The translations under genes and the position numbers were made by a program. A stretch of DNA of 64,000 bases from Skermanella mucosa (GTDB taxonomy: Bacteria; Pseudomonadota; Alphaproteobacteria; Azospirillales; Azospirillaceae), in NCBI RefSeq assembly GCF_016765655.2, contig NZ_CP086106.1:1052501-1116500 (forward strand), written 5' to 3'. This document shows positions 36,918 through 46,138 of the stretch, in pieces. How positions within the stretch are numbered: the first letter of the stretch is position 1; each line of letters begins with the position of its first letter. Below the pieces are notes generated by a model. The model worked only from the letters and a program-made list of their open reading frames with translations. It did not search any database and was not told the origin of the DNA.

Positions 36918-37928
36918 TCAATGGTACCCGGCGTCCTCGCCGATCTTGCCGCGGAAGACGTAGTAGGAATAGATCGTGTAGACAACGATCGTCGGGATCA
37001 GGAACGCCATGCCGACCAGCAGGAACTCCTGGGTCTCCGGCGGCGAGGCGGCGTCCCAGATGCTGATGTTGGGCGGGATCACGTTCGGCCACAGGCTGAC
37101 GGCCAGCCCGGCGAAGGACAGGATGAACAGGCCCATGGACAGGGCGAACGGCTGGACCTCGTTCCGCTTGTTGATCGCCCGCCAGTACAGCAGCGCCAGG
37201 GCCGCGGTCAGGATCGGCACCGGCGACAGATAGAGGATGTTCGGCCAGGAGAACCAGCGGTCCGCGATGGTCTGGTTGGCCAGCGGCGTCCAGACGCTGA
37301 CCAGCGCGATGAACCCGATCACGGCGAGGAACAGCGGCTTGGACAGCTTGTACGCCCATTCCTGCAGCGAGCCTTCCGTCCGCCAGATCAGCCAGGTGCA
37401 GCCGAGCAGCGCGTATCCCGCCACCAGCGCCATGCCGGTCAGCAAGCTGAAGATCGAGAACCAGTCGAAATTGCCGCCGACATAGGCGCGGTTCTCGACG
37501 TCGAATCCCTGGATGAAGGCGCCCAGCGCCATGCCCTGCACGAAGGTGGCGATCAGCGATCCGAAATGGAAGCTGGCGTCCCACAGGTAGCGGCTGCTCT
37601 TCGCCTTGAAGCGGAACTCGAACGCGACGCCGCGGAAGATCAGGGCGATCAGCATGGCCAGCAGCGGCAGGTACAGCGCCGGCAGGATCACCGCATAGGC
37701 CAGGGGGAACGCCGCGAAAAGCCCCGCGCCGCCCAGGATCAGCCACGTCTCGTTGAAGTCCCAGACCGGGGCTACCGTGTTCATCATCACGTCGCGGTCG
37801 GTGTCGCGCCCGGCGAAGGGGAACAGGATGCCCAGCCCCAGGTCGAAGCCGTCCATCAGGACGTACATGATGATCGCGAAGGCGACGATGCCGGTCCAGA
37901 TCAGGGTAAGGTCCTGCCACCATTCCAT
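36918..37928 (-). CDS. cydB: cytochrome bd ubiquinol oxidase subunit II
   Basis: CydB/CioB is the second membrane subunit of a bd-type quinol oxidase that reduces oxygen to water without pumping protons. The 336-residue product has eight or more hydrophobic segments and the MDGFDLGLGILFPF, NTVAPVWDFNETWLIL and ALYLPLLAMLIALIFRGVAFEFR motifs. The ATG at 37928 was preferred because GGCGGAG lies 8 bases upstream; a GTG at 37937 overlaps the cydA stop. The two genes form one operon. Confidence 0.94.
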   Translation of the reverse strand: MEWWQDLTLIWTGIVAFAIIMYVLMDGFDLGLGILFPFAGRDTDRDVMMNTVAPVWDFNETWLILGGAGLFAAFPLAYAVILPALYLPLLAMLIALIFRGVAFEFRFKAKSSRYLWDASFHFGSLIATFVQGMALGAFIQGFDVENRAYVGGNFDWFSIFSLLTGMALVAGYALLGCTWLIWRTEGSLQEWAYKLSKPLFLAVIGFIALVSVWTPLANQTIADRWFSWPNILYLSPVPILTAALALLYWRAINKRNEVQPFALSMGLFILSFAGLAVSLWPNVIPPNISIWDAASPPETQEFLLVGMAFLIPTIVVYTIYSYYVFRGKIGEDAGYH

Positions 37929-37933
37929 GTCGT

Positions 37934-39340
37934 TCACTCCGCCGGTTCGATGCGTTCGTCAGGCACGGACATCGGCCGCTTCGGGCGTCCGGCCTCCTGG
38001 CGTGCCTGATGGGTGGTCTCCTCCCGGTGCGGCTGCGGGCCGAGCTGCAGCAGGCGCAGGATGTAATAGGTCCCCGCCGTGAAGATCAGCGCGTAGGTCA
38101 CCAGGAAGGTCAGCAGCGACGTCAGCGCTGCGCCGGTGGTCAGCGACGGCGTCACGCCGTCGGCGGTCCGCACCAGCCCCTGGACCATCCAGGGCTGCCG
38201 CCCGATCTCCGTGGTGAACCAGCCGGCGAGGATCGCCACGAAGCCGGCCGGGGTCATGGCGACGCAGATCCAGTGGAACCAGGACGAGTCGTACAGCCGC
38301 CGGCGCCAGCTCAGGAAGACGAAGCCGATCGCCACGAACAGCATCAGGAAGCCGATGCCGACCATGATCCGGAAGGTCCAGAACACGATCGGCATGTAGG
38401 GCCGGTCCTCGGGCGCGAATTCCTTCAGCCCCGGCACCTCGCCTTCCAGCTCGTGGGTCAGGATCAGGCTCGACAGATAGGGGATGCCGATCTCGTAGTG
38501 GTTCTCCTCGGCCTCCATGTCGGGCCAGGCGAACAGGATCAGCGGCGCGCCCTCGCCGCCCTCCCAATGGCCCTCCATGGCCGCGATCTTGGCCGGCTGC
38601 ACCTCCATGGTCTTCAGGCCGTGCAGGTCGCCCAGCAGGATCTGCAGCGGTGCCAGGATAGCGATCAGGCCGAGCGACATGCCGAAGCTGATCCGGGTGT
38701 ATTCCGCGAAGCGGCCCTTCAGGATGTACCAGGCGCTGATCCCGGCGATCACGAACGATGTGGTCAGGAACGCGGCCGTCACCATGTGGGCGAGGCGGTA
38801 CGGGAAGGACGGGTTGAACACCACCTCCCACCAGCTCGTCACGAAGAACCGGCCGTCGCGGATCTCGAACCCGGCCGGGGTGTGCAGCCAGCTGTTCGAC
38901 GACAGGATCCAGAAGGACGAGATGATGGTGCCGATCGCGACCATGCTGGCCGCGAAGAAGTGCATGCCGCGCGGCACCTTGCTGCGGCCGAACAGCAGGA
39001 TGCCGAGGAAGGCCGCCTCCAGGAAGAAGGCGGTGACCACCTCGTACTGGATCAGAGGTCCCAGCACGTTGCCGGTGATGTCCGACCAGCGGCTCCAGTT
39101 GGTGCCGAACTGGTAGGACATCACGATGCCCGACACCACGCCCATGCCGAAAGAGATCGCGAAGATCTTGGTCCAGAATTCGGACAGCCGGCGGTAAACG
39201 TCGCGTCCAGTCTTCAGCCACAAGCCTTCTAGCACCATGATCCAATTGGCAAGGCCGATGGTGAAGGCGGGAAAAAGGATATGAAAAGATATGGTGAAAG
39301 CAAATTGAATGCGCGACAACATCAACGGATCGATGTCCAT
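37934..39340 (-). CDS. cydA: cytochrome bd ubiquinol oxidase subunit I (cyanide-insensitive type)
   Basis: The 468-residue haem-bearing subunit. Haem ligands His20 (in SFHILFPA) and His185 (in YRLAHMV) are present, as are the conserved Glu100 and Glu108 of the proton path and the GRQPW motif near residue 395. The quinol-binding Q-loop is short, as in the CioA type, which is generally less cyanide-sensitive than the Escherichia coli CydA type. Expressed with cydB; useful at low oxygen. A very small CydX partner was not seen. Confidence 0.93.
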   Translation of the reverse strand: MDIDPLMLSRIQFAFTISFHILFPAFTIGLANWIMVLEGLWLKTGRDVYRRLSEFWTKIFAISFGMGVVSGIVMSYQFGTNWSRWSDITGNVLGPLIQYEVVTAFFLEAAFLGILLFGRSKVPRGMHFFAASMVAIGTIISSFWILSSNSWLHTPAGFEIRDGRFFVTSWWEVVFNPSFPYRLAHMVTAAFLTTSFVIAGISAWYILKGRFAEYTRISFGMSLGLIAILAPLQILLGDLHGLKTMEVQPAKIAAMEGHWEGGEGAPLILFAWPDMEAEENHYEIGIPYLSSLILTHELEGEVPGLKEFAPEDRPYMPIVFWTFRIMVGIGFLMLFVAIGFVFLSWRRRLYDSSWFHWICVAMTPAGFVAILAGWFTTEIGRQPWMVQGLVRTADGVTPSLTTGAALTSLLTFLVTYALIFTAGTYYILRLLQLGPQPHREETTHQARQEAGRPKRPMSVPDERIEPAE

Positions 39341-39516
39341 TGTCCGCTCCCGTCCTTTGTCCTACAGGCTCCGGAACAGGAATTTTCTGTTCCCGGTTCC
39401 GGCACGACGAAGTTTGGAGCTTTGCCGCGCATTAACCAGTGCGACGACTTGGCATCCCTCTTTCGGAGCATCAATGGGTTCGGGGCCGATATGTTGCCGG
39501 GACTGTGCCTGCGAAA

Positions 39517-40191
39517 TCAGCGATCAGCTAATCCGTCCAGTACGGCGGGCAACTCCGTGAAATGGTCGATGATGGCGTCGGCGCCCATCTCTTCCGTGGG
39601 GACGTGGGGATAGCCGTAGCTGACCGCCACCACCGGGATGCCGGCCCCCCGGGCCGCGGCGACGTCGTTGTGGTTGTCGCCGACCATGACGGCGGCGCCG
39701 CCGGTCACGCCGAGCCGGTCCATGATCCAGGTGACGTGGCCGCCGTCGGGCTTGCGCACCGGCAGCGTGTCGCCCCCGGCCACCGATCCGAAGTAGCGGC
39801 CGAGGTCGAGTTGGACCAGCACTTCGCGGGTGACGCGTTCCGGCTTGTTGGTGCAGAGCCCGAGCTTCAGCCCGCGCTCCAGCAGCAGGTCCAGCGTCTC
39901 CGGCACGCCGGGAAAGATCGAGTCCGGCGAGGCGGGCTGCTTCTCGTAGAACTCCAGGAAGTCGGCGTAGATCTGGGGTGTCCTGTCCGGGTCGAGGCTG
40001 GTCCCGGTCGCCTCGAAGACGCGGCGCAGCAGGATCGGGGCGCCGTCGCCGACCATGACGCGGATCTGCTCCACGGTGACCGGGGGGCGTTCGTACTTGT
40101 CCAGCAGCTTGTTGACCGCGGCCGTGATGTCGGTCGCGCTGTCGATCAGGGTGCCGTCCAGGTCGAAGATCACGGCTTGTAGTCGAGGCAT
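39517..40191 (-). CDS. gph: phosphoglycolate phosphatase (HAD family)
   Basis: Gph removes phosphate from 2-phosphoglycolate. The 224-residue product has the HAD nucleophile motif FDLDGTLIDS (residues 9-18), the TNKPE motif and the VGDNHNDVAAARGAG motif. The ATG at 40191 (MPRLQAVIFDLDGT) was chosen; an upstream frame lacks a ribosome site. It is divergent from glmU with a shared 134-base region. Confidence 0.92.
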   Translation of the reverse strand: MPRLQAVIFDLDGTLIDSATDITAAVNKLLDKYERPPVTVEQIRVMVGDGAPILLRRVFEATGTSLDPDRTPQIYADFLEFYEKQPASPDSIFPGVPETLDLLLERGLKLGLCTNKPERVTREVLVQLDLGRYFGSVAGGDTLPVRKPDGGHVTWIMDRLGVTGGAAVMVGDNHNDVAAARGAGIPVVAVSYGYPHVPTEEMGADAIIDHFTELPAVLDGLADR

Positions 40192-40325
40192 GCGGCGGTT
40201 CCCCAGTTTCCTTCGGTGATTGTCGTTCCCGGCCGGTCGCCCATCGAGGGCTTTGGCGGAGGCCGGAGGTGTGGCACAAGGAGGTACGACCCTCCCGTGA
40301 ACGCGGATCAGACGATAACAGCACC

Positions 40326-41702
40326 ATGACATCGACGCACCATACCCAAACCCGCCGTCCGCTCGCCTGCATCATTCTCGCGGCGGGCAAGGGCACCCGC
40401 ATGAAGTCGGACCTGCCCAAAGTGCTGCACAAGGTGGCGGGCCGCTCCATGGTCGGCCACGTGGTCGCGGCGGCCTCGGCCCTGGAGCCCGAACGGATCA
40501 CCGTCGTGGTCGGGCCGGGGATGGAGGACGTCGCGGCCGAGGTGGCGCCCCACGCCACTGTCGTCCAGGAACGCCAGCTCGGCACCGCAGACGCCGTCAT
40601 GGCCGCCCGGCCGCTGGTCGAGGGGTTCGAGGGGGACGTGCTGGTCGTCTACGGCGACACCCCGCTGGTGACGCCCGCGACGCTCTCGCGGATGATCGAG
40701 GCGCGCAACGCTTCCGGCGATCCCGCGGTCGTCGTCCTGGGCATGCGGCCGGACGATCCGGGCGCCTACGGCCGGCTGATCCAGGGGGCCGACGGTGGCC
40801 TGGACGCGATCGTCGAATATCTCGACGCGACGGAGCCGCAACGGGCGGTGACCCTGTGCAATGCCGGGCTGATGGCGTTCGACGGGCGGCGCCTGTTCGC
40901 CCTGCTGGACGCCATCGGCAACGACAACGCCAAGGGGGAGTTCTACCTGACCGACGCGGTCGCCGTCGCGCGCGCCGCGGGGCACGCCTGCCGGGTCGTC
41001 GAGGCCTCGGCCGAAGAGGTGGTCGGCGTCAACTCCCGCGCCGAGCTTGCCGCCGTCGAACGGCTGATGCAGGGCCGCCTGCGGTCGGCCGCCATGGCCG
41101 GGGGCGCCACGCTGGCGGATCCGGAGACGGTCTATTTCAGCCATGACACCCGGCTGGGGCGCGACGTGACGGTCGGGCAGAACGTCGTGTTCGGTCCCGG
41201 CGTCGAGATCGGCGACCGGGTCGAGATCCGTCCGTTCTGCCACCTGGAGGAGGTCCGCGTGGCGGACGGCGCCCTGATCGGCCCCTATGCCCGGCTGCGC
41301 CCGGGAGCCGACATCGGACCCGACGTCCATATCGGCAATTTCGTCGAGGTCAAGAACGCCCGCATCGACAAGGGCGCCAAGGTCAACCACCTGACCTATA
41401 TCGGCGACGCCAGCGTGGGCGCCAAGGCCAACATCGGGGCGGGCACGATCACCTGCAACTATGACGGTTTCTTCAAGAGCCGCACCGAGATCGGCGCCGG
41501 CGCCTTCATCGGCTCCAACTCGGCGCTGGTCGCCCCGGTGACCATCGGGGCCGGCGCCATCGTCGGCGCCGGCAGCGTGATCACCCGCGACGTTCCGGCC
41601 GACGCGCTGACGGTGGAGCGGTCCAAGCAGAGCGTCCACGAAGGCTGGGCGGCGGGCTTCCGAACCCGCAGGGCGGCGGAGAAGGCGGCGAAGCCGAAGT
41701 AG
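40326..41702 (+). CDS. glmU: bifunctional UDP-GlcNAc pyrophosphorylase / glucosamine-1-P acetyltransferase
   Basis: GlmU makes UDP-GlcNAc from glucosamine-1-phosphate in two steps for peptidoglycan and lipopolysaccharide. The 458-residue protein has the N-terminal uridylyltransferase motif LAAGKGTRMKSDLPKVLH and YGDTPLV, and a C-terminal left-handed beta-helix with hexapeptide repeats, including YIGDASVGAKANIGAGTITC. The ATG at 40326 gives the usual N terminus. The expected neighbour glmS does not follow in this window; a HEPN/MNT pair does. Confidence 0.96.
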   Translation: MTSTHHTQTRRPLACIILAAGKGTRMKSDLPKVLHKVAGRSMVGHVVAAASALEPERITVVVGPGMEDVAAEVAPHATVVQERQLGTADAVMAARPLVEGFEGDVLVVYGDTPLVTPATLSRMIEARNASGDPAVVVLGMRPDDPGAYGRLIQGADGGLDAIVEYLDATEPQRAVTLCNAGLMAFDGRRLFALLDAIGNDNAKGEFYLTDAVAVARAAGHACRVVEASAEEVVGVNSRAELAAVERLMQGRLRSAAMAGGATLADPETVYFSHDTRLGRDVTVGQNVVFGPGVEIGDRVEIRPFCHLEEVRVADGALIGPYARLRPGADIGPDVHIGNFVEVKNARIDKGAKVNHLTYIGDASVGAKANIGAGTITCNYDGFFKSRTEIGAGAFIGSNSALVAPVTIGAGAIVGAGSVITRDVPADALTVERSKQSVHEGWAAGFRTRRAAEKAAKPK

Positions 41703-41776
41703 GGAAGGGGGCGGGCCCGCGCTGGAATGTGAGCGCCGAGAAGCCTATAGTATCCCCGATGCAACGGGGACGGACC

Positions 41777-42103
41777 ATGGGCTATCTGGCGCTCGACCGA
41801 TACAGGAACATCGAGGCGGACCTGTCGGCCTTCTGCGACCGCTGGAAGGTGGCCGAACTCGCCCTGCTCGACCTTCCCGAGCAGGAGCGCTCGGACCCGG
41901 ACGCCGAACTGGACGTGCTGGTCACCATGCGGCCGGATGCGGAATGGACCTTGTTCGACCGGGTGACGATGCAGGACGAGCTTTCCAGGATTTTCGGTCG
42001 CAGGTCGCATTTCTACAGCTGGACGGGATTGGTCGAGTTCGGCAATCGAGAACGGACGCGGATGTTCCGCGATGCGGCGCACAGCCTCTATGTCGCCCTC
42101 TGA
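41777..42103 (+). CDS. MNT-like nucleotidyltransferase domain protein, degenerate active site
   Basis: A 108-residue protein in the place of the MntA antitoxin of HEPN/MNT pairs. The fold signature is visible (ELALLDLPEQERSDPDAELDVLV, aligning with the usual ALFGSVLRGDFRPDSDIDVLV pattern), but the GS pair is replaced by Asp32-Leu33 and the first catalytic Asp by Glu44; only Asp46 is kept. It is therefore unlikely to adenylylate in the usual way. The start is uncertain (41777 or 41759). It overlaps the HEPN gene. Confidence 0.72.
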   Translation: MGYLALDRYRNIEADLSAFCDRWKVAELALLDLPEQERSDPDAELDVLVTMRPDAEWTLFDRVTMQDELSRIFGRRSHFYSWTGLVEFGNRERTRMFRDAAHSLYVAL

Positions 42104-42428
42104 CCGTGCCGCCCTGGGTCATATCCGGGATGCCTGCACGTTGATCATGAGCTTCGCCGCTTCCGTCGGAGGTCAGGATTTGTTGGAGGACCGCCGGTCG
42201 ATCTCGGCGATCGCTTACCAATTGATCATCATCGGAGAGGCGACGAAGCGTTTGTCCAGGGACTTCCGGGATCGGCACGGAGCGGTCAACTGGCGGTCGA
42301 TCGCCGGGACTCGCGACGTGCTGGTCCACGACTTCCAGAATCTGGACGTCGTGGTTCTATGGCGCACCGCCACACGGCATGTGCCGATGCTGGCGCTTGC
42401 CGTCTCCAGGATACTCGACCCTCTCTGA
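42090..42428 (+). CDS. HEPN (DUF86) toxin-like protein
   Basis: A 112-residue DUF86/HepT-like protein, the expected RNase partner of an MNT antitoxin. It has the AIAYQLIIIGEATKRLS helix typical of DUF86 and the RNase motif Arg75-x4-His80 in RDVLVHDF. The conserved third residue, Tyr in the RX4HXY motif, is Phe82 here; that tyrosine is the modification site described for MNT antitoxins. The ATG at 42090 (MSPSDRA) was chosen; an ATG at 42072 is in frame. It overlaps the MNT gene by 14 bases. Confidence 0.82.
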   Translation: MSPSDRAALGHIRDACTLIMSFAASVGGQDLLEDRRSISAIAYQLIIIGEATKRLSRDFRDRHGAVNWRSIAGTRDVLVHDFQNLDVVVLWRTATRHVPMLALAVSRILDPL

Positions 42429-42593
42429 ACTGGATACCGCTACCTTGGGGGCTGTTTGTCGGCAGCCGAAACCGAGATCGGATTTGAACTGACCTCACGG
42501 CTCCTTTGAGAGGTTAACGCCGTATCCGGCTCAACGCGCCACCATATATGAACTGATCCATCAAGAAACATCGAATCACCAAGGAGACCACCG

Positions 42594-44084
42594 ATGAGCG
42601 TCATGACTGAAACCGCGGCAACGCTCGGCCTCAAGGATCCCGGACTGCTGCGCGGCCAGTGCTATATCGACGGTCAGTGGATCGATGCCGACAGCGGCAA
42701 GACCATCGACGTCACCAATCCCGCGGATGGCAGGAAGCTCGGCACCGTTCCCGCCATGGGCACGGCCGAGACGCGGCGCGCGATCGAGGCGGCCGGCCGG
42801 GCTTATCCCGCGTGGCGCGCCAAGACCGCCAAGGAACGCTCGAAGATCTTGCGCGCCTGGTTCGACCTGATGATGGCGAACCAGGAGGACCTGGCCCGGA
42901 TCATGACTGCGGAGCAGGGCAAGCCGATCGCCGAGTCGCGAGGCGAGGTCGCCTATGCCGCCTCCTTCATCGAGTGGTTCGCCGAGGAGGCGAAGCGGGT
43001 CTACGGCGACACAATCCCGCCGCACCTGGCCGGCCGCCGGCTCGTGGTGACCAAGGAGCCGGTCGGCGTCTGCGCCGCCATCACGCCGTGGAACTTCCCG
43101 GCCGCCATGATCACCCGCAAGGCCGGCCCCGCGCTGGCGGTCGGCGCCCCGATCGTGATCAAGCCGGCCACGGCCACGCCTTTTTCAGCCTTCGCCATGG
43201 CCGTTCTGGCCGAGCGTGCGGGGGTGCCGGCCGGCATCCTGAGCGTGCTGACCGGTTCCGCCAAGGAGATCGGCGGCGAGATGACGACCAACCCGATCGT
43301 GCGGAAGCTGACCTTCACCGGCTCGACCGAGATCGGCAAGCAGCTGATGTCCCAGTGCGCCGGCACGGTCAAGAAGGTGTCGCTGGAGCTGGGCGGCAAC
43401 GCGCCTTTCATCGTGTTCGACGACGCCGACCTGGACGAGGCGGTCAAGGGCGCCATCGCGTCCAAGTACCGCAACACCGGGCAGACCTGCGTCTGCGCCA
43501 ACCGCCTGCTGGTGCAGAACGGCATCTACGACGCCTTCGCCGCCAAGCTGGCCGAGGCGGTCAAGGCGTTGAAGGTAGCCGATGGGATGACCGAGGGCGC
43601 CCAGCAGGGCCCGCTGATCGACATGGCGGCGATCGAGAAGGTCGAGGACCATATCCGTGACGCGCTGTCCAAGGGCGCCCGGATCGTCGTCGGCGGCGAG
43701 CGCCACCCCCTCGGCGGCACCTTCTTCCAGCCGACCGTCCTGGCCGACGTCACCACCGAGATGAAGGTGACCCGCGAGGAGACCTTCGGGCCGGTGGCGC
43801 CGCTGTTCCGCTTCGACACGGAGGAGGAGGCGGTGAAGATGGCGAACGACACCGAGTACGGGCTGGCGGCCTACTTCTACAGCCGCGACGTCGGCCGGAT
43901 CTGGCGGGTCGCCGACGGGCTGGAATACGGCATCGTCGGCATCAACGAGGGCATCATCTCGACCGAGGTGGCGCCGTTCGGCGGCATGAAGGAGAGCGGT
44001 ATCGGCCGCGAGGGCTCCAAGTACGGCATGGAGGAATACCTGGAGGTCAAATATCTCTGCATGGGCGGCATCGATAACGCCTGA
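42594..44084 (+). CDS. gabD: NAD(P)-dependent succinate-semialdehyde dehydrogenase
   Basis: A 496-residue aldehyde dehydrogenase of the GabD type, which oxidises succinate semialdehyde to succinate in GABA breakdown. It has the TPWNFPAAMITRKAGPAL, ELGGNAPFIVFDDAD and NTGQTCVCANR motifs; the last holds the catalytic Cys, with the second Cys two residues later as in GabD. The C-terminal FGGMKESGIGREGSKYG is also typical. AAGGAG precedes the ATG. It stands alone, so the substrate is inferred from sequence. Confidence 0.92.
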   Translation: MSVMTETAATLGLKDPGLLRGQCYIDGQWIDADSGKTIDVTNPADGRKLGTVPAMGTAETRRAIEAAGRAYPAWRAKTAKERSKILRAWFDLMMANQEDLARIMTAEQGKPIAESRGEVAYAASFIEWFAEEAKRVYGDTIPPHLAGRRLVVTKEPVGVCAAITPWNFPAAMITRKAGPALAVGAPIVIKPATATPFSAFAMAVLAERAGVPAGILSVLTGSAKEIGGEMTTNPIVRKLTFTGSTEIGKQLMSQCAGTVKKVSLELGGNAPFIVFDDADLDEAVKGAIASKYRNTGQTCVCANRLLVQNGIYDAFAAKLAEAVKALKVADGMTEGAQQGPLIDMAAIEKVEDHIRDALSKGARIVVGGERHPLGGTFFQPTVLADVTTEMKVTREETFGPVAPLFRFDTEEEAVKMANDTEYGLAAYFYSRDVGRIWRVADGLEYGIVGINEGIISTEVAPFGGMKESGIGREGSKYGMEEYLEVKYLCMGGIDNA

Positions 44085-44287
44085 TCCCGGCATCTTCCGC
44101 GGGGCCGCGGACCGATTTCGTGGCCCCGGAGCGACAGCCAGGCGGCGTTCCTGGGTCGGACCGCACGATTTTGCATGACCGGGCACCCTGTTCCGGTCTA
44201 TTCCAAAAGGTTAGAACCTGTCGCGGTGAGGCGCATGCATGATCCATGCGCCACCATCGCGGGACGGTCCCAACAAAGGACGCAAAA

Positions 44288-44686
44288 GTGCCGCCGCCTA
44301 GACATAATCGCCCCTCTTTCCGAAGCCAGAACCGTGCCCCCGGCCTTGATGGCGGCAGCCCAGAACGGGTTCGCGGCGACGCCATGACGAAGCACGCGCG
44401 CTATCTGGACCTGGCGCAGGACGCCAAGGCCGCGGGAGACGAAATCACCGCCCAGGGCCATCTGCAATACGCCGAACACTGGTACCGCACCGCCATGGCC
44501 GACCGCCGGCCGCCGGAGCCGATCGAGGACGTGGCGGGTGACGACGGCCAGCCTCCGGTCGATCCGGGTCCCGGCGGGCAAGGGCCGAACGGCCCGGGCG
44601 GGCCGGGCAACATGGACCGGAAGCCGCGCCGACGCGGCCAGCGCACCGGCCCCCTGCGCCGCCGGCCGCCGCCTCCGGAGGGTTGA
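44288..44686 (+). CDS. DUF4167 domain protein
   Basis: A 132-residue protein with the short DUF4167 domain (about residues 30-75): RVRGDAMTKHARYLDLAQDAKAAGDEITAQGHLQYAEHWYR. DUF4167 proteins are basic, partly disordered alphaproteobacterial proteins of unknown function, possibly nucleic-acid binding. The C-terminal half is Gly/Pro/Arg rich. The GTG start at 44288 was chosen because AAAGGA lies 7 bases upstream; an in-frame ATG at 44246 has no such site. Confidence 0.8.
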   Translation: MPPPRHNRPSFRSQNRAPGLDGGSPERVRGDAMTKHARYLDLAQDAKAAGDEITAQGHLQYAEHWYRTAMADRRPPEPIEDVAGDDGQPPVDPGPGGQGPNGPGGPGNMDRKPRRRGQRTGPLRRRPPPPEG

Positions 44687-44720
44687 GAGGCTTCGCGATC
44701 GCTCCAGCCGCTTCGGAACG

Positions 44721-44746
44721 GGAGCCCGCTGTTCCGGGCGGGCTCC
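44721..44746. terminator. hairpin between convergent genes
   Basis: A perfect 9-base inverted repeat GGAGCCCGC / GCGGGCTCC with an 8-base loop between the convergent DUF4167 and OmpA-lipoprotein genes. It lacks a T-run but is in the right place to serve both. Confidence 0.45.
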
Positions 44747-44833
44747 GCCGGAGGGCCTTCGCCGCAAGCCGCTGACGGAGCGCCGACGGTTCTCGACCGC
44801 TACGCTGCGGGACCGTGACGGCCTGAGCCGATG

Positions 44834-45967
44834 TCAGGGGATGCCGTCGACCGCGACCAGGATGCCGACGCAGCGGTTGAGCGGTTCGGAGATGCCGTCG
44901 CTCGTCGGCATCGGCATCTTGGTCTCGCCCATGCCGACGGTTTCAATCAGATCGGCCGGAACGCCGGCCCGCTCCAGAAGGCTGGCGACCGATCCGGCGC
45001 GCGCCAAGGCAAGCTCCTGGTTGAAGGCCGTCGGGCCGACCGTGTCGGTGTAGCCGACGACCTTGATCGACCGGACCCGCAAGTCCGAGATGAAGCGGCT
45101 GGCCGTCAGGGTCTTGCGCTCGCCGCCGGGGGTCAGGGTGGCGCTTCCCGGATTGAAATGGACTTCCTGGATCTTGAACAGCATCTGGCTCAGGTCCGGA
45201 TGGGTGCCGGCGCGCGCCTGCGTCGGCACCACGGAGGGGTCGGACGGCAGTCGCTCGGCCGGTGCCATGGCGACGACCTGCCGGACCGGGGCGTCGGCCG
45301 CCGCCTCTCCCGTCGGGGGCTTGCGTCCGGGCGGGCGGGCGGGTTCCTGCGGCCGGGCTGCCACGGCCCGCTCGGGCTTGCGCGGCGGTACCGCCGCCGC
45401 GGTTTCCGGCGCCGGCCGGCCGGCGCCCGGCTTGGTCGGGGGCACCTTCGCCGCCGGGGCGCTTTCCGAAGGCGGCGAAGCCGCAAGGGGCTCCGCGGGC
45501 GGGGCGGCCTCGGGCTGCGGTTCCTGTATGGGATCCGGGACGGGAGTTGCTTCGGGCGGGGACTCGGAACCGGGCTCCGGCTCGGCAAGGGTGGCCTGCG
45601 CCTCCTCGCCGTCATCGGATTCCAGGGGCGGGATCGACTCTCCGCCGGCGGCGGGCTCGTCGCCCGTGCGTCCCTCGAAGGGGGGCGGCTGCTCGCCCGC
45701 TGCCGGCCCGGCATCCGGTTCCGCCGCGACTTCCGGCTCGGTGGCATCCGGTTCCGCCTCGACGTCCGGCCCGGTGGCGTCCGGTACCGGCTCCGCAGCT
45801 GCGGCTACCGGTTCCTGCGGTGGACTTGTCGGTTGGTTCTCCGTGATCGAGTCCTGCGGTGCGGCGGAGCTTTCTTGCTTTTCCGGCTCCCCGTCGCACG
45901 CCGCCAAGGCAAAGGTGAGTACAAGACCAATCAAGCAGGCGTTACGCTGCTTCCTCCACGAATTCAT
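44834..45967 (-). CDS. OmpA-family lipoprotein with long Pro/Glu/Ala linker
   Basis: A 377-residue lipoprotein: signal peptide with lipobox LAAC (Cys near residue 25), a very long Pro/Glu/Ala-rich linker (about 30-255) and a C-terminal OmpA-like domain (about 270-377) with VHFNPGSATLTPGG and VVGYTDTVGPTAFNQELALARA. The OmpA core motif binds peptidoglycan; the linker probably spans the periplasm. The ATG at 45967 (MNSWRKQ) was chosen over an upstream ATG. Confidence 0.85.
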   Translation of the reverse strand: MNSWRKQRNACLIGLVLTFALAACDGEPEKQESSAAPQDSITENQPTSPPQEPVAAAAEPVPDATGPDVEAEPDATEPEVAAEPDAGPAAGEQPPPFEGRTGDEPAAGGESIPPLESDDGEEAQATLAEPEPGSESPPEATPVPDPIQEPQPEAAPPAEPLAASPPSESAPAAKVPPTKPGAGRPAPETAAAVPPRKPERAVAARPQEPARPPGRKPPTGEAAADAPVRQVVAMAPAERLPSDPSVVPTQARAGTHPDLSQMLFKIQEVHFNPGSATLTPGGERKTLTASRFISDLRVRSIKVVGYTDTVGPTAFNQELALARAGSVASLLERAGVPADLIETVGMGETKMPMPTSDGISEPLNRCVGILVAVDGIP

Positions 45968-46138
45968 TGTCAGGCCCCGTTCCCCGAAATTCTGCGGACG
46001 GACCGTAGCCAGCGGACTCGTTGTTTCGCCTGTGGCAATTCGCGGACGCAGGCGCCTTATCGCCACACTGTGTCGCCATACGCACAGTTCTTCTATGCTG
46101 TTCTCGACGGATGCCTCTAGATAATCCTTTTGCGTGGA

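Noticed and set aside
42460-42550. A tRNA-like stretch (T-loop-like GTTCAAATC on the minus strand) next to the HEPN gene
   Set aside because: The anticodon and D stems do not pair properly and no full cloverleaf can be drawn. It may be a decayed tRNA or chance; I cannot support either.
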